Source: Rachicladosporium sp. CCFEE 5018
Taxonomy: Eukaryota; Ascomycota; Dothideomycetes; Cladosporiales; Cladosporiaceae
Length of the DNA stretch: 64,000 nucleotides
NCBI GenBank assembly: GCA_002077045.2
Contig: KZ111148.1
Span: 126,083-190,082, forward strand
Reading direction: 5' to 3'
In this document: piece after piece, positions 11,735 to 21,475 of the stretch
Layout of the letters: each line of letters starts with the position of its first letter
How positions within the stretch are numbered: position 1 is the first letter of the stretch
Program-made: the position numbers and the translations under genes
Notes under the pieces: model-generated
What the model was told of the DNA's origin: nothing
Databases searched by the model: none
The model's input: only the letters and a program-made list of their open reading frames with translations

Positions 11735-12844
11735 TCCGCCTAGCACTGATCGTCGTGATCGGCCTGCTATATCTGAAGCTATCCCTTGTCGCAAAGCTAA
11801 TCGTGTCTTCTAGAAGGCGCTGTTCGGAGATGCCTGGTGGTGGTGAGAGTCGCTTGTCGCATTCACTGTTCCTCCGTATCATTCACGCAGTGCCTGAGCT
11901 CATATATGTTTGGTCGGTGAAGTCGATGCGCCAGTCAAGTGGTCAGTGAGAGAGTCAAGTGAGGTATTCGCCGATCCCTTCGTTGTTTCCCTCCCCACAT
12001 GCAGCCTCGACGCAAAGAGAGAGGGCACGCCACGTGATTGATAGCTGACGCGCCTTGGCACCGCCGTTGGATGGAACAGAAGTATGTGGGGCCGGAACCC
12101 TGGTCACGACATCTTTTCTCCGATTATTGACATGGATTGTTGGGCTACTATAGACATACTCGGTGACGGTTCCTGGGCCCGTCGACTGCGATGAGCTGCC
12201 AACGCGTCTCGTCAGCAGATGTGCGCACATCGATCTGGCCACAACATCGGCTGCGTGACCGTGAGGAATGCGAATCGAACCGAGGAGATTGCGATTCATG
12301 TCACCACAGCCTTGTGAGACAAAACGGGGTGAGACAAACGGGATGGGATCGGGCGAAGCGGGTTCGGAACAAACACGAGAACAGGGAGGAGCCTGCAGTT
12401 GAAGGGGTCCATGATGCTAATTGGAAAGCGTTAAATAGAAAGGAGCAATTGCGCTTCTTGTGACTTGATATAAACGCCCGTGCCTGTGGCCCTTCATCGA
12501 AGCCGAGCTCGAGCTCCGCACACCATAGCCTTGTCACAAACCTCGACCTCAGCGAGGACGACCGTTCACACGACTTCGCTGCCGCCCTCCCTGTCATCGC
12601 TACCACCGCTGCCGCCACCGCCATTGCACATTCAGATCGCGGGAGGGGAATTGGATTACCTTTGCCATCGTTCATCTGTCCGTCTCTCCGTAATCGCGAC
12701 AATGAGCTTGCGCTGAAGTAGGCGCGCTCGTGCCATCGGGTAAGTCGTTCGCCAGTCCGTTGAGAGAGCCGTTCGGCTCTCGCATATCAGCTATTGGTTT
12801 TGAGTAGTGAGGAAAGTCGGGTAATTAGTATGTTGGGGAGCGCA
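11735..12844. other. Intergenic: BEM1 promoter side
   Basis: About 1.1 kb upstream of BEM1 and downstream of the Thp3-like gene, both minus strand. Contains GA/CT-rich stretches (for example 12480-12620, clustered CCGCC and CTGCC). No ORF with recognisable coding character on either strand. Confidence 0.45.
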
Positions 12845-14386
12845 TCACACTTGACCCTTCAAGTCGACGTTGCCTTTGAAGGCGCGTTGCTTAGCATCCT
12901 CGAAGAGAAGACGCGCTTTACTGGTGAGGAATCGAACAGCACCGTCGTCTTTCTGTTGTATCAGGTGCTCGCCGTTGTGCTCGGCGATGAACTCGACGCA
13001 CAGGCGACGCGCGCCATCTGCATCATCTTCGTCCTCAGGTTGGAAGCCGAGCTCGGTGACGATGAAGTCGAGGCTGACGTCTTGCTTGTACCTGAAGGAA
13101 GTATTAGCAGATGTGTGGAAGTAGGACTTGGGAGATTATACGCACGCTTTACATATCGTTGCCAGTGCGGCCAGTCGCTGACGAGGCACGATCTGGTCGA
13201 GCAGATACGGCCCGAGGTATGGCGCAGCCTGGTAGAGTCGAAAGAATCTGTGGTAGTTACCGCTCGCCAATGCTGCATGCACCTGCAGCGCATGCTTCAC
13301 ACTCTTCATCTGCTTCTCTGCTGAGGTTAGATCTGCCAATACATCATTCAAATCCGCCTGTTTGCGCGTGAAGACGAAGTAAAGTATGCGATAGCCCGTA
13401 AATTCATCCCGCTTGCCACTCAAGCCCATCTTGTACAACGATCGCAATTGCGTCTGACACATGTTGTACTCACCGACATCCCCCTGCTCGAGCGCGATAC
13501 GGGCGTGTGTTTCGTAGACAACAACAACGAAGTCATTTTTGAAGTGCTGTACTGTCAGATCTTGCCGAATGGATTTCAGCTGGTCTTTCGTGTAGTGATA
13601 GTTGTGGTCCAACTTCCACTTCTCGCGGATGAGAGCGAACGCCTCCTTGAGCACTGACAGCGGGCGGACCTCCTCGGGCTTTGGCGCAGATGTCAAACGA
13701 AAGTAGTTCTTCTCGAGCTTCTGGCAGGTTCCGATTACAGCGCCAGGAGTGTCTACAGTCGGTGTCTCGTCACGTGAATGGAAGGGGGAAGACTGAGGTG
13801 AGACATGACCGAACCGCTCTCGTCGCCTCCGCAATGCATCACTGTCCAGGAATACGGAAGTGTCATTCTGGAGAGCCTTGCCTTTCTTTTGTTTCTTGTC
13901 CTGCTTCTTCTCCCTACCAGTGACGCCATCCTCGAGTGAGCCTTTGCTTTTCTTCCCGGATGGCGTATCCAGTCCATCGTCCAGCAGATCCAGATCCGAG
14001 CTTTTACGTTTGTGCGCGCCGGTGACATGAGAGGGGAAAGAAAATGGAGTAAGGTTAGTGTTGATCATGCTCTGGGCGAGGGCTGCAGCCTGTCGCTGCT
14101 GCTGTAACATTTGCTGTGGGAGTGGGTGAGTAGCCCAGTCTATGGTATCGATAGCCCCGGATGCTTGCACCAAAGGAATATAGTCGACTAGCTTTGCTCG
14201 CCACTCCGGTTCTGAGATGCCTGGCACGGCATTTTCGGGCGCAAACGCGCGCTGCACCCAGTCTCTTACAGCTTCTGTAAACTTCGCCTTTGGCTCTTCT
14301 ACGGCGGGCGCAGGTTGATGCATGGCCATCGGCCGCGTCAGAGTATGACGCGCCGTGACTGAGGTGTACGATGGCATTGCAGCCAT
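12845..14386 (-). CDS. SAC3/GANP-family protein, Thp3/LENG8-like
   Basis: Family members act in nuclear mRNA processing and export; the Thp3 branch pairs with Csn12 in transcription elongation and splicing. The first exon (14386-13146) carries a low-complexity N-terminus with a Lys-rich, nuclear-signal-like patch (HKRKSSD, GKKSKGS, KKQDKKQKKGK). The SAC3/GANP/PCI-like helical region follows, from about LTSAPKPEEVRPLSVLKEAF through VYETHARIALEQGD and YRILYFVFTR. A 54-nt intron (13092-13145, GTGCGT...TTCAG, CTAAT branch) joins in phase to a last exon (13091-12845) ending at TGA 12845-12847, for 495 residues. The ATG at 14386 is preferred; the upstream open frame to 14641 has no earlier ATG and looks like 5' UTR. 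The exact orthologue is inferred from domain order. Confidence 0.85.
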
Positions 14387-14895
14387 AGGAGTGATGATGT
14401 TGAGTTGATCGAAGCGGTGAGACACGCCCTTCTGGGCTTCGCAGACAAAGACCGCAAACGTCAAAAGCGGTGCTGAGCAGCGTTTGTTGAGTGTACAATC
14501 CAAATGCAACTGCTTTGGTGCGGTACTTCGATGAACGTGATGAAGTTTGTGATGATTGAAAGTGTGAGTGAAGGCAAAGAGTGAGGAGGCAGCAGGCTGA
14601 ACGCACGAGTGGCAGGTGCCAAGCACCTCGCATGATGTCACGTGTTGCCGACTTCACTCGAGATTCAAGTGTCCATACACAACACACAGGCTCTCACAAG
14701 ACATAGTCCAGTGTCAAAAGCACCCCGGCCTAGACGACGAGAGCGCAGGAGTGATAAGCGTTCGATCGAGAGACCCTGTTGGCTGCAGCAAAAGCATTGC
14801 CATTGACCGTCTCCCACCGACGTATCCAGGACTTGAATAATTGATGCAGTCAAGCATATAGAAGCACAGACACCGTATCTCGATGTCTGAATGGA
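14387..14895. promoter_or_regulatory. Divergent promoter region, Thp3-like gene and VPS36
   Basis: These 509 bp separate the start codons of two divergently transcribed genes and so hold both promoters. No TATA-like element or known factor site stands out. The open minus-strand frame to 14641 is treated as leader. Confidence 0.5.
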
Positions 14896-16812
14896 ATGTT
14901 CCTGCGCCAGCTCGATCTCACGCCTGCACTGCGGCCCTCGCTGTACGACGATGAGACTCTATTGTTCGTGCAGGATGCCGTTGGGCTCTACGAGGGCAAA
15001 TTTAAGATAGCAAATTACCAGAATGGTCACATCTACCTGACCTCCCACCGGATATGCTATGTCGATAACGCAGAACCACGCACGTATTCTGTGGCGGTCA
15101 ATCTCAAGGACGTCGACCATACCGAGTTCTACGCTGGCTTCCTGAAGTCTAGCGCCAAGATCACCTTGTTTCCCAAGACGCCCAAGAATGGACTGCGAAG
15201 TCCGGTACCGAAGTATGCGTCTCCCAGCGACGCCTTGGTGAGACCCGGCAATTCTCCAGCACGCTCACACGCCCCGTCGCCAGCACCTGCACCAGCGAGA
15301 GACATCAACGCCACTTGGATCTGCCCGATCTGCGGATTCTCGAATCCTGTACCGGGCAACTTCGATCCAGCGACAGCGAATCAGCATACAAAGCTTCCTG
15401 CTTGTCAAGCATGTGGCATTCCACCACCACTCGTGCACATGGTGAAGGCTGCAATCGCCGCGATCAGCAACCGTCCGGCCTACTCGTCTCCCAATCTGGG
15501 TGCATTATCAGACGGGAACAATGGCCGAGGATCATTTGACGTTCCAAGCGTCAGCAACAGCGACGAGATCATTTGTCCTAGATGCACGTTCGGCAACCAT
15601 GCATCGCTCTCGACTTGCGAGATTTGCGGTGCTTCTCTCACGGCAATGAACAACAGGCGTTCGCACTTAATTAGTGACAGTATCGCACGCCCCGAGTCGC
15701 CAGGACCATCTCTCGGTGGTGAAAGTATTGTTGGTAGCGACACTATCGAGACCATCAAGTTCTCGTTCCGAGCAGGAGGCGAGAAAGTTATGTTGGAACG
15801 ACTGAACGAAGCTCTCGTGCAACGAAAGTGGCTTCTGCAGAGTGCGCCGCCGATACCGAAGCCTGGGATGGTCAACAACGGCGGCATAGGCAGTGATCCC
15901 TACTCAGCGCCACCCCCACCTCAGCGCGTTGTAGGCATTGCTGGCCTCGAGCGACGGGGTGCGGAGCTGCGTAAGAACAATCAGACAGTCATTGGCTCGG
16001 CATTTGAAGACCTCGACGCACTTATGACATCTGCCAAAGAAGTGATTGCCATGGCAGAACAGTTCCGCGCGCAGAACGCTTCTTCGGACTCCATCACGCC
16101 TGAAGCGCGCACGCTACTTACAGACTCTGCGTCTGCCCTCGGTCTCTCGACGACGCGCGACATGCTCGGCACGGGCTCATCATCCGAGACACTATATCTG
16201 ACAGAGCTGGCACGCAACCTGGCTGAGTTCCTGACGGACGACCGACGAGGTGTACTACGCCGCGAAGGAGGCATCATCTCACTGGTCGATCTGTGGGCTG
16301 TGTTCAACAGACTACGGAATGGCATTGAGCTTGTCTCTCCGCTTGATTTCGAGAAAGCTGCGAATATGTGGGAGACGCTACACTTACCTATCCGCTTACG
16401 GCAGTTCAAGTCAGGCCTACTGGTAGTGCAAGATCGAAGTCGCACAGACGGGAAGACTATTGCTGCTCTCCTAAGCTGGCTACGACAGCCGATACCGCCA
16501 CAGCTCAGCAGTGACGGATTCGAACAGCTACCTCCAGCAGTGCCAGCAGGTCTCGGCTTCGGTCACGGCGCCACGGCCCAAGAAACAGCTGGACGCTTCA
16601 GCTGGAGCGTCGGCGTCGCGACTGAGGAGCTGGACATGGCCGAAGACACGGGAGCACTCTGCAGGGATCAATGCCTTGACGGCACACGCTTCTGGGAGAA
16701 CTGCTTCGAAGACTTCGTAGTGGCACTCGGCTTGAAGGTGCCGAGCGCGGCTAGTGTGGAGCAGATGGAGAGTGATCAGATCATGAAGAATCTGGAGAGT
16801 ATGGGGTTCTGA
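14896..16812 (+). CDS. VPS36: ESCRT-II subunit Vps36 (GLUE, two NZF-type zinc fingers, EAP30)
   Basis: Vps36 is the ubiquitin- and phosphoinositide-binding subunit of ESCRT-II on endosomes; with Vps22 and Vps25 it sorts cargo into multivesicular bodies. The intronless 638-residue frame opens with a GLUE half-domain (about 1-95: LYEGKFKIANYQNGHIYLTS) that is split by two inserted zinc fingers, as in yeast. The first uses C143/C146/C170/C173 and the second C227/C230/C241/C244. The GLUE domain resumes near TIETIKFSFRAGGEKVMLER. The EAP30 winged-helix region fills the C-terminal half, ending GTRFWENCFEDFVVALGL and a short tail. Size and order match fungal Vps36. Confidence 0.95.
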   Translation: MFLRQLDLTPALRPSLYDDETLLFVQDAVGLYEGKFKIANYQNGHIYLTSHRICYVDNAEPRTYSVAVNLKDVDHTEFYAGFLKSSAKITLFPKTPKNGLRSPVPKYASPSDALVRPGNSPARSHAPSPAPAPARDINATWICPICGFSNPVPGNFDPATANQHTKLPACQACGIPPPLVHMVKAAIAAISNRPAYSSPNLGALSDGNNGRGSFDVPSVSNSDEIICPRCTFGNHASLSTCEICGASLTAMNNRRSHLISDSIARPESPGPSLGGESIVGSDTIETIKFSFRAGGEKVMLERLNEALVQRKWLLQSAPPIPKPGMVNNGGIGSDPYSAPPPPQRVVGIAGLERRGAELRKNNQTVIGSAFEDLDALMTSAKEVIAMAEQFRAQNASSDSITPEARTLLTDSASALGLSTTRDMLGTGSSSETLYLTELARNLAEFLTDDRRGVLRREGGIISLVDLWAVFNRLRNGIELVSPLDFEKAANMWETLHLPIRLRQFKSGLLVVQDRSRTDGKTIAALLSWLRQPIPPQLSSDGFEQLPPAVPAGLGFGHGATAQETAGRFSWSVGVATEELDMAEDTGALCRDQCLDGTRFWENCFEDFVVALGLKVPSAASVEQMESDQIMKNLESMGF

Positions 16813-17580
16813 TAAGTGAGTGCGCTGTACATAGACGTCGAATGCGCTTCAGTTCACAATATGACCACCCACTTGCGCAGAATCCTTCCCGTGATCTCAC
16901 CAATATGTCCCACTCTACCGAATTTGCCGATCACTTGACCGATGCACGCCCGGTAGCCACATGGACGAGCAGACAATACCACGAATGTAAGCCCATAATA
17001 TCTGCCAGTTTATAATCCCATTCCGGGGCCTACATTTGTCGCTCTAAGTTGTTGACCTCGAGTGCTCGCTTGCCAAATGTGTGGTTGGGGTTCTCAACCC
17101 TAACCCGAAGTAGGACAACGGGCCGAGCTCGGCTTCGCCAAGAAATGTCCCACCAATGAGCTGTGTTCGGCGTTTGACGCGTTTTGACCTCGTGAAGCGC
17201 GAGACACATTTATCATGTGTTCATCGCATGTCGGTACAACGATGCAGCGAGCCATACCATATTCTGCGTTGGGCCCTCGTGTACCTGCAGCTCGGGTTGA
17301 GTAGGTAGGTGGTCTACCAAGGTTCACTTCTCCTAGCAGCCAGGCCATCCTTTTCTTTCCAGATCTTTTAACTTCTAAAGCGATTACAATTTCGTCATAC
17401 CAGCTCAATCCCTTACTGCTTGTCAGCGCATTCAGCATTCCCAAGGCCTAGCGAAACGCACCTTGTGTTTCACCAACAAGAGCCATTGGTGGGCAGAAGC
17501 TCTTCGACGAATGCGCTTCCGAGTGCAGTAATCAGCAGGAGTACCACAAGAAGAAGCGAGAAGCATTGAGCGCCGCAAAC
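16813..17580. other. Intergenic: VPS36 3' flank and promoter of the L-fuconate dehydratase-like gene
   Basis: About 770 bp between two plus-strand genes. A 114-codon minus-strand ORF (17100-17444) has no recognisable motif and is not called. Confidence 0.4.
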
Positions 17581-18927
17581 ATGGTAACGATTACCTCCTA
17601 CTCCACCCGCGATGTGCGCTTCCCAACCTCCCTCGACAAAACCGGGAGCGATGCGATGAATGCCGCCGGAGACTACTCGTCCGCCTACTGCATCCTGGGT
17701 ACGGACACGTCCCACACCGGCCATGGCATGACCTTCACGATAGGCCGGGGTAACGAGATCGTCTGCCACGCTATCAACCTGCTCGCAGACCGAGTGAAGG
17801 GCAAGAAGCTCGAGGACCTGGTAGCGGACTGGGGAAAGACGTGGCGGTATTTGGTTGCGGACTCGCAGCTCCGATGGATTGGGCCAGAGAAGGGTGTCAT
17901 ACACCTCGCGCTGGGAGCTGTGGTCAATGCTATTTGGGATCTGTGGGCAAAGGTGCTGGGTAAGCCTGTGTGGAGGATTGTGGCGGATATGAGTCCCGAG
18001 GAGTTCGTGAGGTGCATTGACTTCAGATACATCACGGACGCTATAACTCCTGAGGAAGCGGTGGAGATGCTGAAGAAAGAGGAGGCGGGCAAGGCAGGGA
18101 GGATTACGGAGGCAGAAGCGAACCAGGCTGTACCTGCCTATACCACGAGTGCTGGTTGGCTAGGCTATGGAGAAGCAAAGATGAAGGGTCTACTGGAGGA
18201 GACACTGGCAAAGGGGTACAAGCACTTCAAGCTCAAGGTCGGCAGCTCACTGCAAGACGATCGGAAACGCTTGACCATCGCACGAGAAGTGATCGGCTAT
18301 GACAAATGCAATGTTCTAATGGTCGACGCCAATCAAATCTGGTCAGTCCCTGAGGCGATCGAGTATATGAAGCAGCTTGCGGAGTTCAAGCCTTGGTTCA
18401 TCGAGGAGCCGACCTCGCCCGACGACGTCTTTGGCCACAAGATGATACGAGAAGCACTCAAGCCGTATGGCATTGGTGTAGCGACTGGCGAGATGTGCCA
18501 GAACCGCGTCATCTTCAAACAACTTCTCGCGCAGGGCGCCATCGACGTCTGCCAAATCGATGCATGTCGGATGGGCGGAGTGAACGAAGTGCTCGCGGTT
18601 CTGCTTATGGCGAAAAAGTTCAATATCCCCATCGTGCCGCACTCAGGTGGCGTTGGGCTACCAGAGTACACATCACATCTGTCGACCATTGACTATGTCG
18701 TCGTGTCAGGCAAGCGCTCAGTGCTAGAGTACGTCGACCATCTGCATGAGCACTTCGTCAATCCCAGCGTGATCAAGGATGGCTACTATGTCACGCCGAT
18801 GAGCGCTGGGTACAGTGTGGAGATGAAGGCGAAGAGCATGGCCCAATTCGAGTACCCTGGCAAGGAGGGAGTGAGTTGGTGGAGGAGTGAGGAAGCGAGA
18901 CCGATCCTCGAGGGCGAGAAGTATTGA
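17581..18927 (+). CDS. L-fuconate dehydratase-like enolase-superfamily enzyme (ENOSF1 type)
   Basis: Expected to remove water from an acid sugar such as L-fuconate to give the 2-keto-3-deoxy acid, a step of the non-phosphorylated fucose/rhamnose route. The 448-residue frame has the capping-domain start RDVRFPTSLDKTGSDAMN. Its barrel motifs follow: KLK at 217-219 for the base lysine, metal ligands D249 (MVDANQ), E275 (FIEEP) and E304 (TGE), and H354 (VPHSGG) as partner base. All fit the FucD/ENOSF1 branch of the mandelate racemase group. The ATG at 17581 is chosen because the open frame before it has no ATG and the family start aligns. Substrate preference within the family cannot be fixed from sequence. 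Confidence 0.92.
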   Translation: MVTITSYSTRDVRFPTSLDKTGSDAMNAAGDYSSAYCILGTDTSHTGHGMTFTIGRGNEIVCHAINLLADRVKGKKLEDLVADWGKTWRYLVADSQLRWIGPEKGVIHLALGAVVNAIWDLWAKVLGKPVWRIVADMSPEEFVRCIDFRYITDAITPEEAVEMLKKEEAGKAGRITEAEANQAVPAYTTSAGWLGYGEAKMKGLLEETLAKGYKHFKLKVGSSLQDDRKRLTIAREVIGYDKCNVLMVDANQIWSVPEAIEYMKQLAEFKPWFIEEPTSPDDVFGHKMIREALKPYGIGVATGEMCQNRVIFKQLLAQGAIDVCQIDACRMGGVNEVLAVLLMAKKFNIPIVPHSGGVGLPEYTSHLSTIDYVVVSGKRSVLEYVDHLHEHFVNPSVIKDGYYVTPMSAGYSVEMKAKSMAQFEYPGKEGVSWWRSEEARPILEGEKY

Positions 18928-19216
18928 GTAAGATACTCTCGAAGATCTCGAGCGATCGACACATTATCTCCTAGTTGGAAGGTACAGATACATATATGTA
19001 TACATGTGGTGTCGACATCATTGAACCCTTGGAAGGAACCACCGTTGCCAAGCCATGTAAGCGACTTCATGTATAGTGCCAGCCAGCCAATGCTTGATGG
19101 ATGACCGCACTGCTCATCTCATCCACCATGTGACGCGTTTGGTGCTACTGAGCAAACTGTATGTATGAATGACCTACGCGCAAGTCTCTGAGAGCTGCCT
19201 AGGACACCCTCTAGCA

Positions 19217-20140
19217 ATGGCATCAACCGAGCAACCCCTACCACCTACGAAGGAGACGCAGCTGCCGGAGTGGGAGCATGAGAGTGGCGGCGTCAATGCC
19301 GCGGCACCGGCGAAGAGGAGTTCGCGCAGGGTTGGAGGTGGAGGAGGAGGCGCAGGCGTCTCTGCGAAGCTCGATCGCGTTCTGCCCCTGCATAGGAGAT
19401 ACATGGGGATGAGCCGGAAGGTCTTCCTCTTAGTCCTGCTGGCGATCATACTTGCGCTCCTGGCGGTGATCATTGGCCTAGCAGCTGGGTTGTCGCACAA
19501 GTCGAAGTAAGTATCGATATGATTGGATCTCATGGAAGCGCACTGGATGTCTTCTGCTAGTGCAGCTATCGCCCCCGTTGTAGTGCAAATGGCCCTGATG
19601 CGATACCTCACGAGAAACTGCGTGCTCCAAGGGCGAGCTTCTCCGCCACACTGCGCGTGAACTCTACCTGGCTCGGAGGGTTGCAAAGATGCTCAAGAGC
19701 AGTTCAGGTTGTGTGAGAGACGGAAATAGCTAACCTTCCGCTACAGGAACCAAAATTTGCCTCTCCCTACGAACACTGACAAGCACGTGGGCGACTTCAC
19801 ATACTACGGCACTGGACTTGGTGCATGTGGCGAGACGAGCAGCGACGGCGACTCAATCGTTTCAATATCCCACATCGTGTTCGATGCAGCCGGAAGCTCC
19901 TCATCGACAGGCGGGAACTCGAACAATAATCCGCTTTGTGGATTGATGTTACGCGCATCGCGATTCGACGAGGAGGTCAACGCACAAAGAAGTATCGATC
20001 TCAAAGTCGTTGATCGATGCACCGGATGCGCGCCGAACGATCTGGACACGAGTTTGGGGGCGTTCGAGAAGCTGGCACCGAGTGCGAGTGGGCGAGTCGA
20101 TGTTACATGGGCCTGGCTACAGCCAACACCGACTGCTTGA
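19217..20140 (+). CDS. Membrane-anchored double-psi beta-barrel (RlpA/expansin-like) protein
   Basis: Two exons (19217-19506 and 19747-20140) separated by a 240-nt intron (GTAAGT...TACAG, branch GCTAAC just before the acceptor) give 227 residues. The N-terminus is cytoplasmic in style with a Gly run. One strong membrane segment follows (VFLLVLLAIILALLAVIIGL, about residues 73-92), after basic residues, suggesting type II topology. The C-terminal domain starts GDFTYYGTGLGACGETSSDG and contains VVDRCTGCAPNDLDTSLGAF, matching the small single-domain DPBB proteins of fungi; the DPBB catalytic Asp equivalent appears as NDLD. There is no cellulose-binding expansin domain 2. A role at the outer face or wall is an inference. 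An in-frame ATG at 19169 is less likely as the start. Confidence 0.82.
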
Positions 20141-20716
20141 CGCGTTTGAGGATTGGAGGACTTGTTTGATGAAAGCATTGCGTGAGATACCCATTGTTTA
20201 GGAAGTGTATAGTGTACAGAGAGGGCCACGTGATATCACGAGACCGTGCAAATTGTTTGCTATCGAGTTTCAACGTCACAAGCGTTGCTGATCTCGGCAC
20301 AATAGATCTTCGGCATCTCTCGTTCGATGCGAGTCGAAAGCTCGCCCAGGTGTACCTGCTGAGAGCTCGGAAGGCCTCTGTTCACAAGATTCTAGATGTA
20401 GGACATACTGGCTCTCCGCGACACTACTCAATGAAGTGTTCTCGTGCGGTGCGGGAGGCAGGAGCGTTGGTAGGTAAGCATAGTTGCATCAATTGACACA
20501 GAAGGGCAGCTTCACTCCTTCCTCGCCCACCTAAGCTTGCCACTTCTCGACACAACAACACCTCCAATACGACACATCCTGAGACTAAACACCATTGTTC
20601 TCAACCATCGGTGGGAACACGCCAAATTGGGGACCATCACTACAAGTCTCGAATACCATCTTGGACCGACCGACACGCCACCCTGATGACCTACGCAGCA
20701 AGTCGAATGGTTGACC
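20141..20716. other. Intergenic between two plus-strand genes
   Basis: About 575 bp. I see no gene; the small ORFs have no domain or convincing start context. Confidence 0.4.
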
Positions 20717-21199
20717 ATGGGATTCTATGCTGATATAAACGCCGAGAAGAGCTATCATCGGTGTATCTTTCTGAGCTGCGCGCTCGGATTGGCGGGACTA
20801 TGCAGCGTCTACCCACTGGCATGCTTCAAGAAGTTCTCTGGCAAAGAGAGGGCAAAGCTCAACAGGGAAGTGAAGGATCTGGAGCATCACCAGAAAGAGG
20901 TCCTCGACAAGGAGCTTCATCCACGGCGAGTGAAGCATCGGGATCACTCGGCACCCCGTACTTCACACCGTCCTCGACACCACAGCCGCCATTCTTCAGC
21001 GAGGCCATCGAGGGATCGCCGGCGCGAGGACGAGGAGTACGAGCTGCAATTCCGCCCAGCAGAGCCCAGGAGATACAAAACGTCCTCTTACGACCGTCAG
21101 CTGGATCGCGAGAGGGCGGAGAGACATGGAGGGCACCCGCCTCCGCGCAGATATCACCACAGCTCATGGGAGCCAGTGCTGGGTCCGATAGCGTCCTGA
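20717..21199 (+). CDS. Unknown small membrane protein with a charged, Arg-rich tail
   Basis: A 160-residue frame from the ATG at 20717. One hydrophobic segment (about CIFLSCALGLAGLCSVYPLA, residues 16-35) is followed by a helical, charged stretch (REVKDLEHHQKEVLDKELH) and a His/Arg-rich disordered tail. The topology would be a single-pass anchor with a basic cytoplasmic or nuclear tail. No family recognised. A second long frame (+1) overlaps it completely and continues to 21594, so extra exons or a different splice form cannot be ruled out. Confidence 0.6.
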   Translation: MGFYADINAEKSYHRCIFLSCALGLAGLCSVYPLACFKKFSGKERAKLNREVKDLEHHQKEVLDKELHPRRVKHRDHSAPRTSHRPRHHSRHSSARPSRDRRREDEEYELQFRPAEPRRYKTSSYDRQLDRERAERHGGHPPPRRYHHSSWEPVLGPIAS

Positions 21200-21475
21200 C
21201 CAACTCGTCCGACAAGACCGTTCGTCAAGGTGTTCTTCCTGCTATGAGCACCGCGTCGCTCCAGGATGCCACTCCGCTGCCAGCCACCAATCGAGATGCA
21301 GAGTCGAGGCTTCCTGATTCTGCTGTTGACACTGGCCGTGTCGGCGAGATACACTTCGAGAAGTTCAAGTTCAAGGACTCACCTCCAAAGACGCCAAGCT
21401 CTGATGAGTCTGGCCTCAATCGTGCACTCTTCTTCCACCAGCATCGCACATCAGTATCGCCATGCCCGCTCGGAT

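Noticed and set aside
12262..12290. T-loop-like GGTTCGATTCG on the minus strand, possible tRNA
   Set aside because: The flanking bases do not pair into a T-stem and no A box or acceptor stem is present.
14387..14641. N-terminal extension of the Thp3-like protein
   Set aside because: The frame stays open upstream but begins only at a GTG and contains no ATG. The conserved-looking protein starts at 14386.
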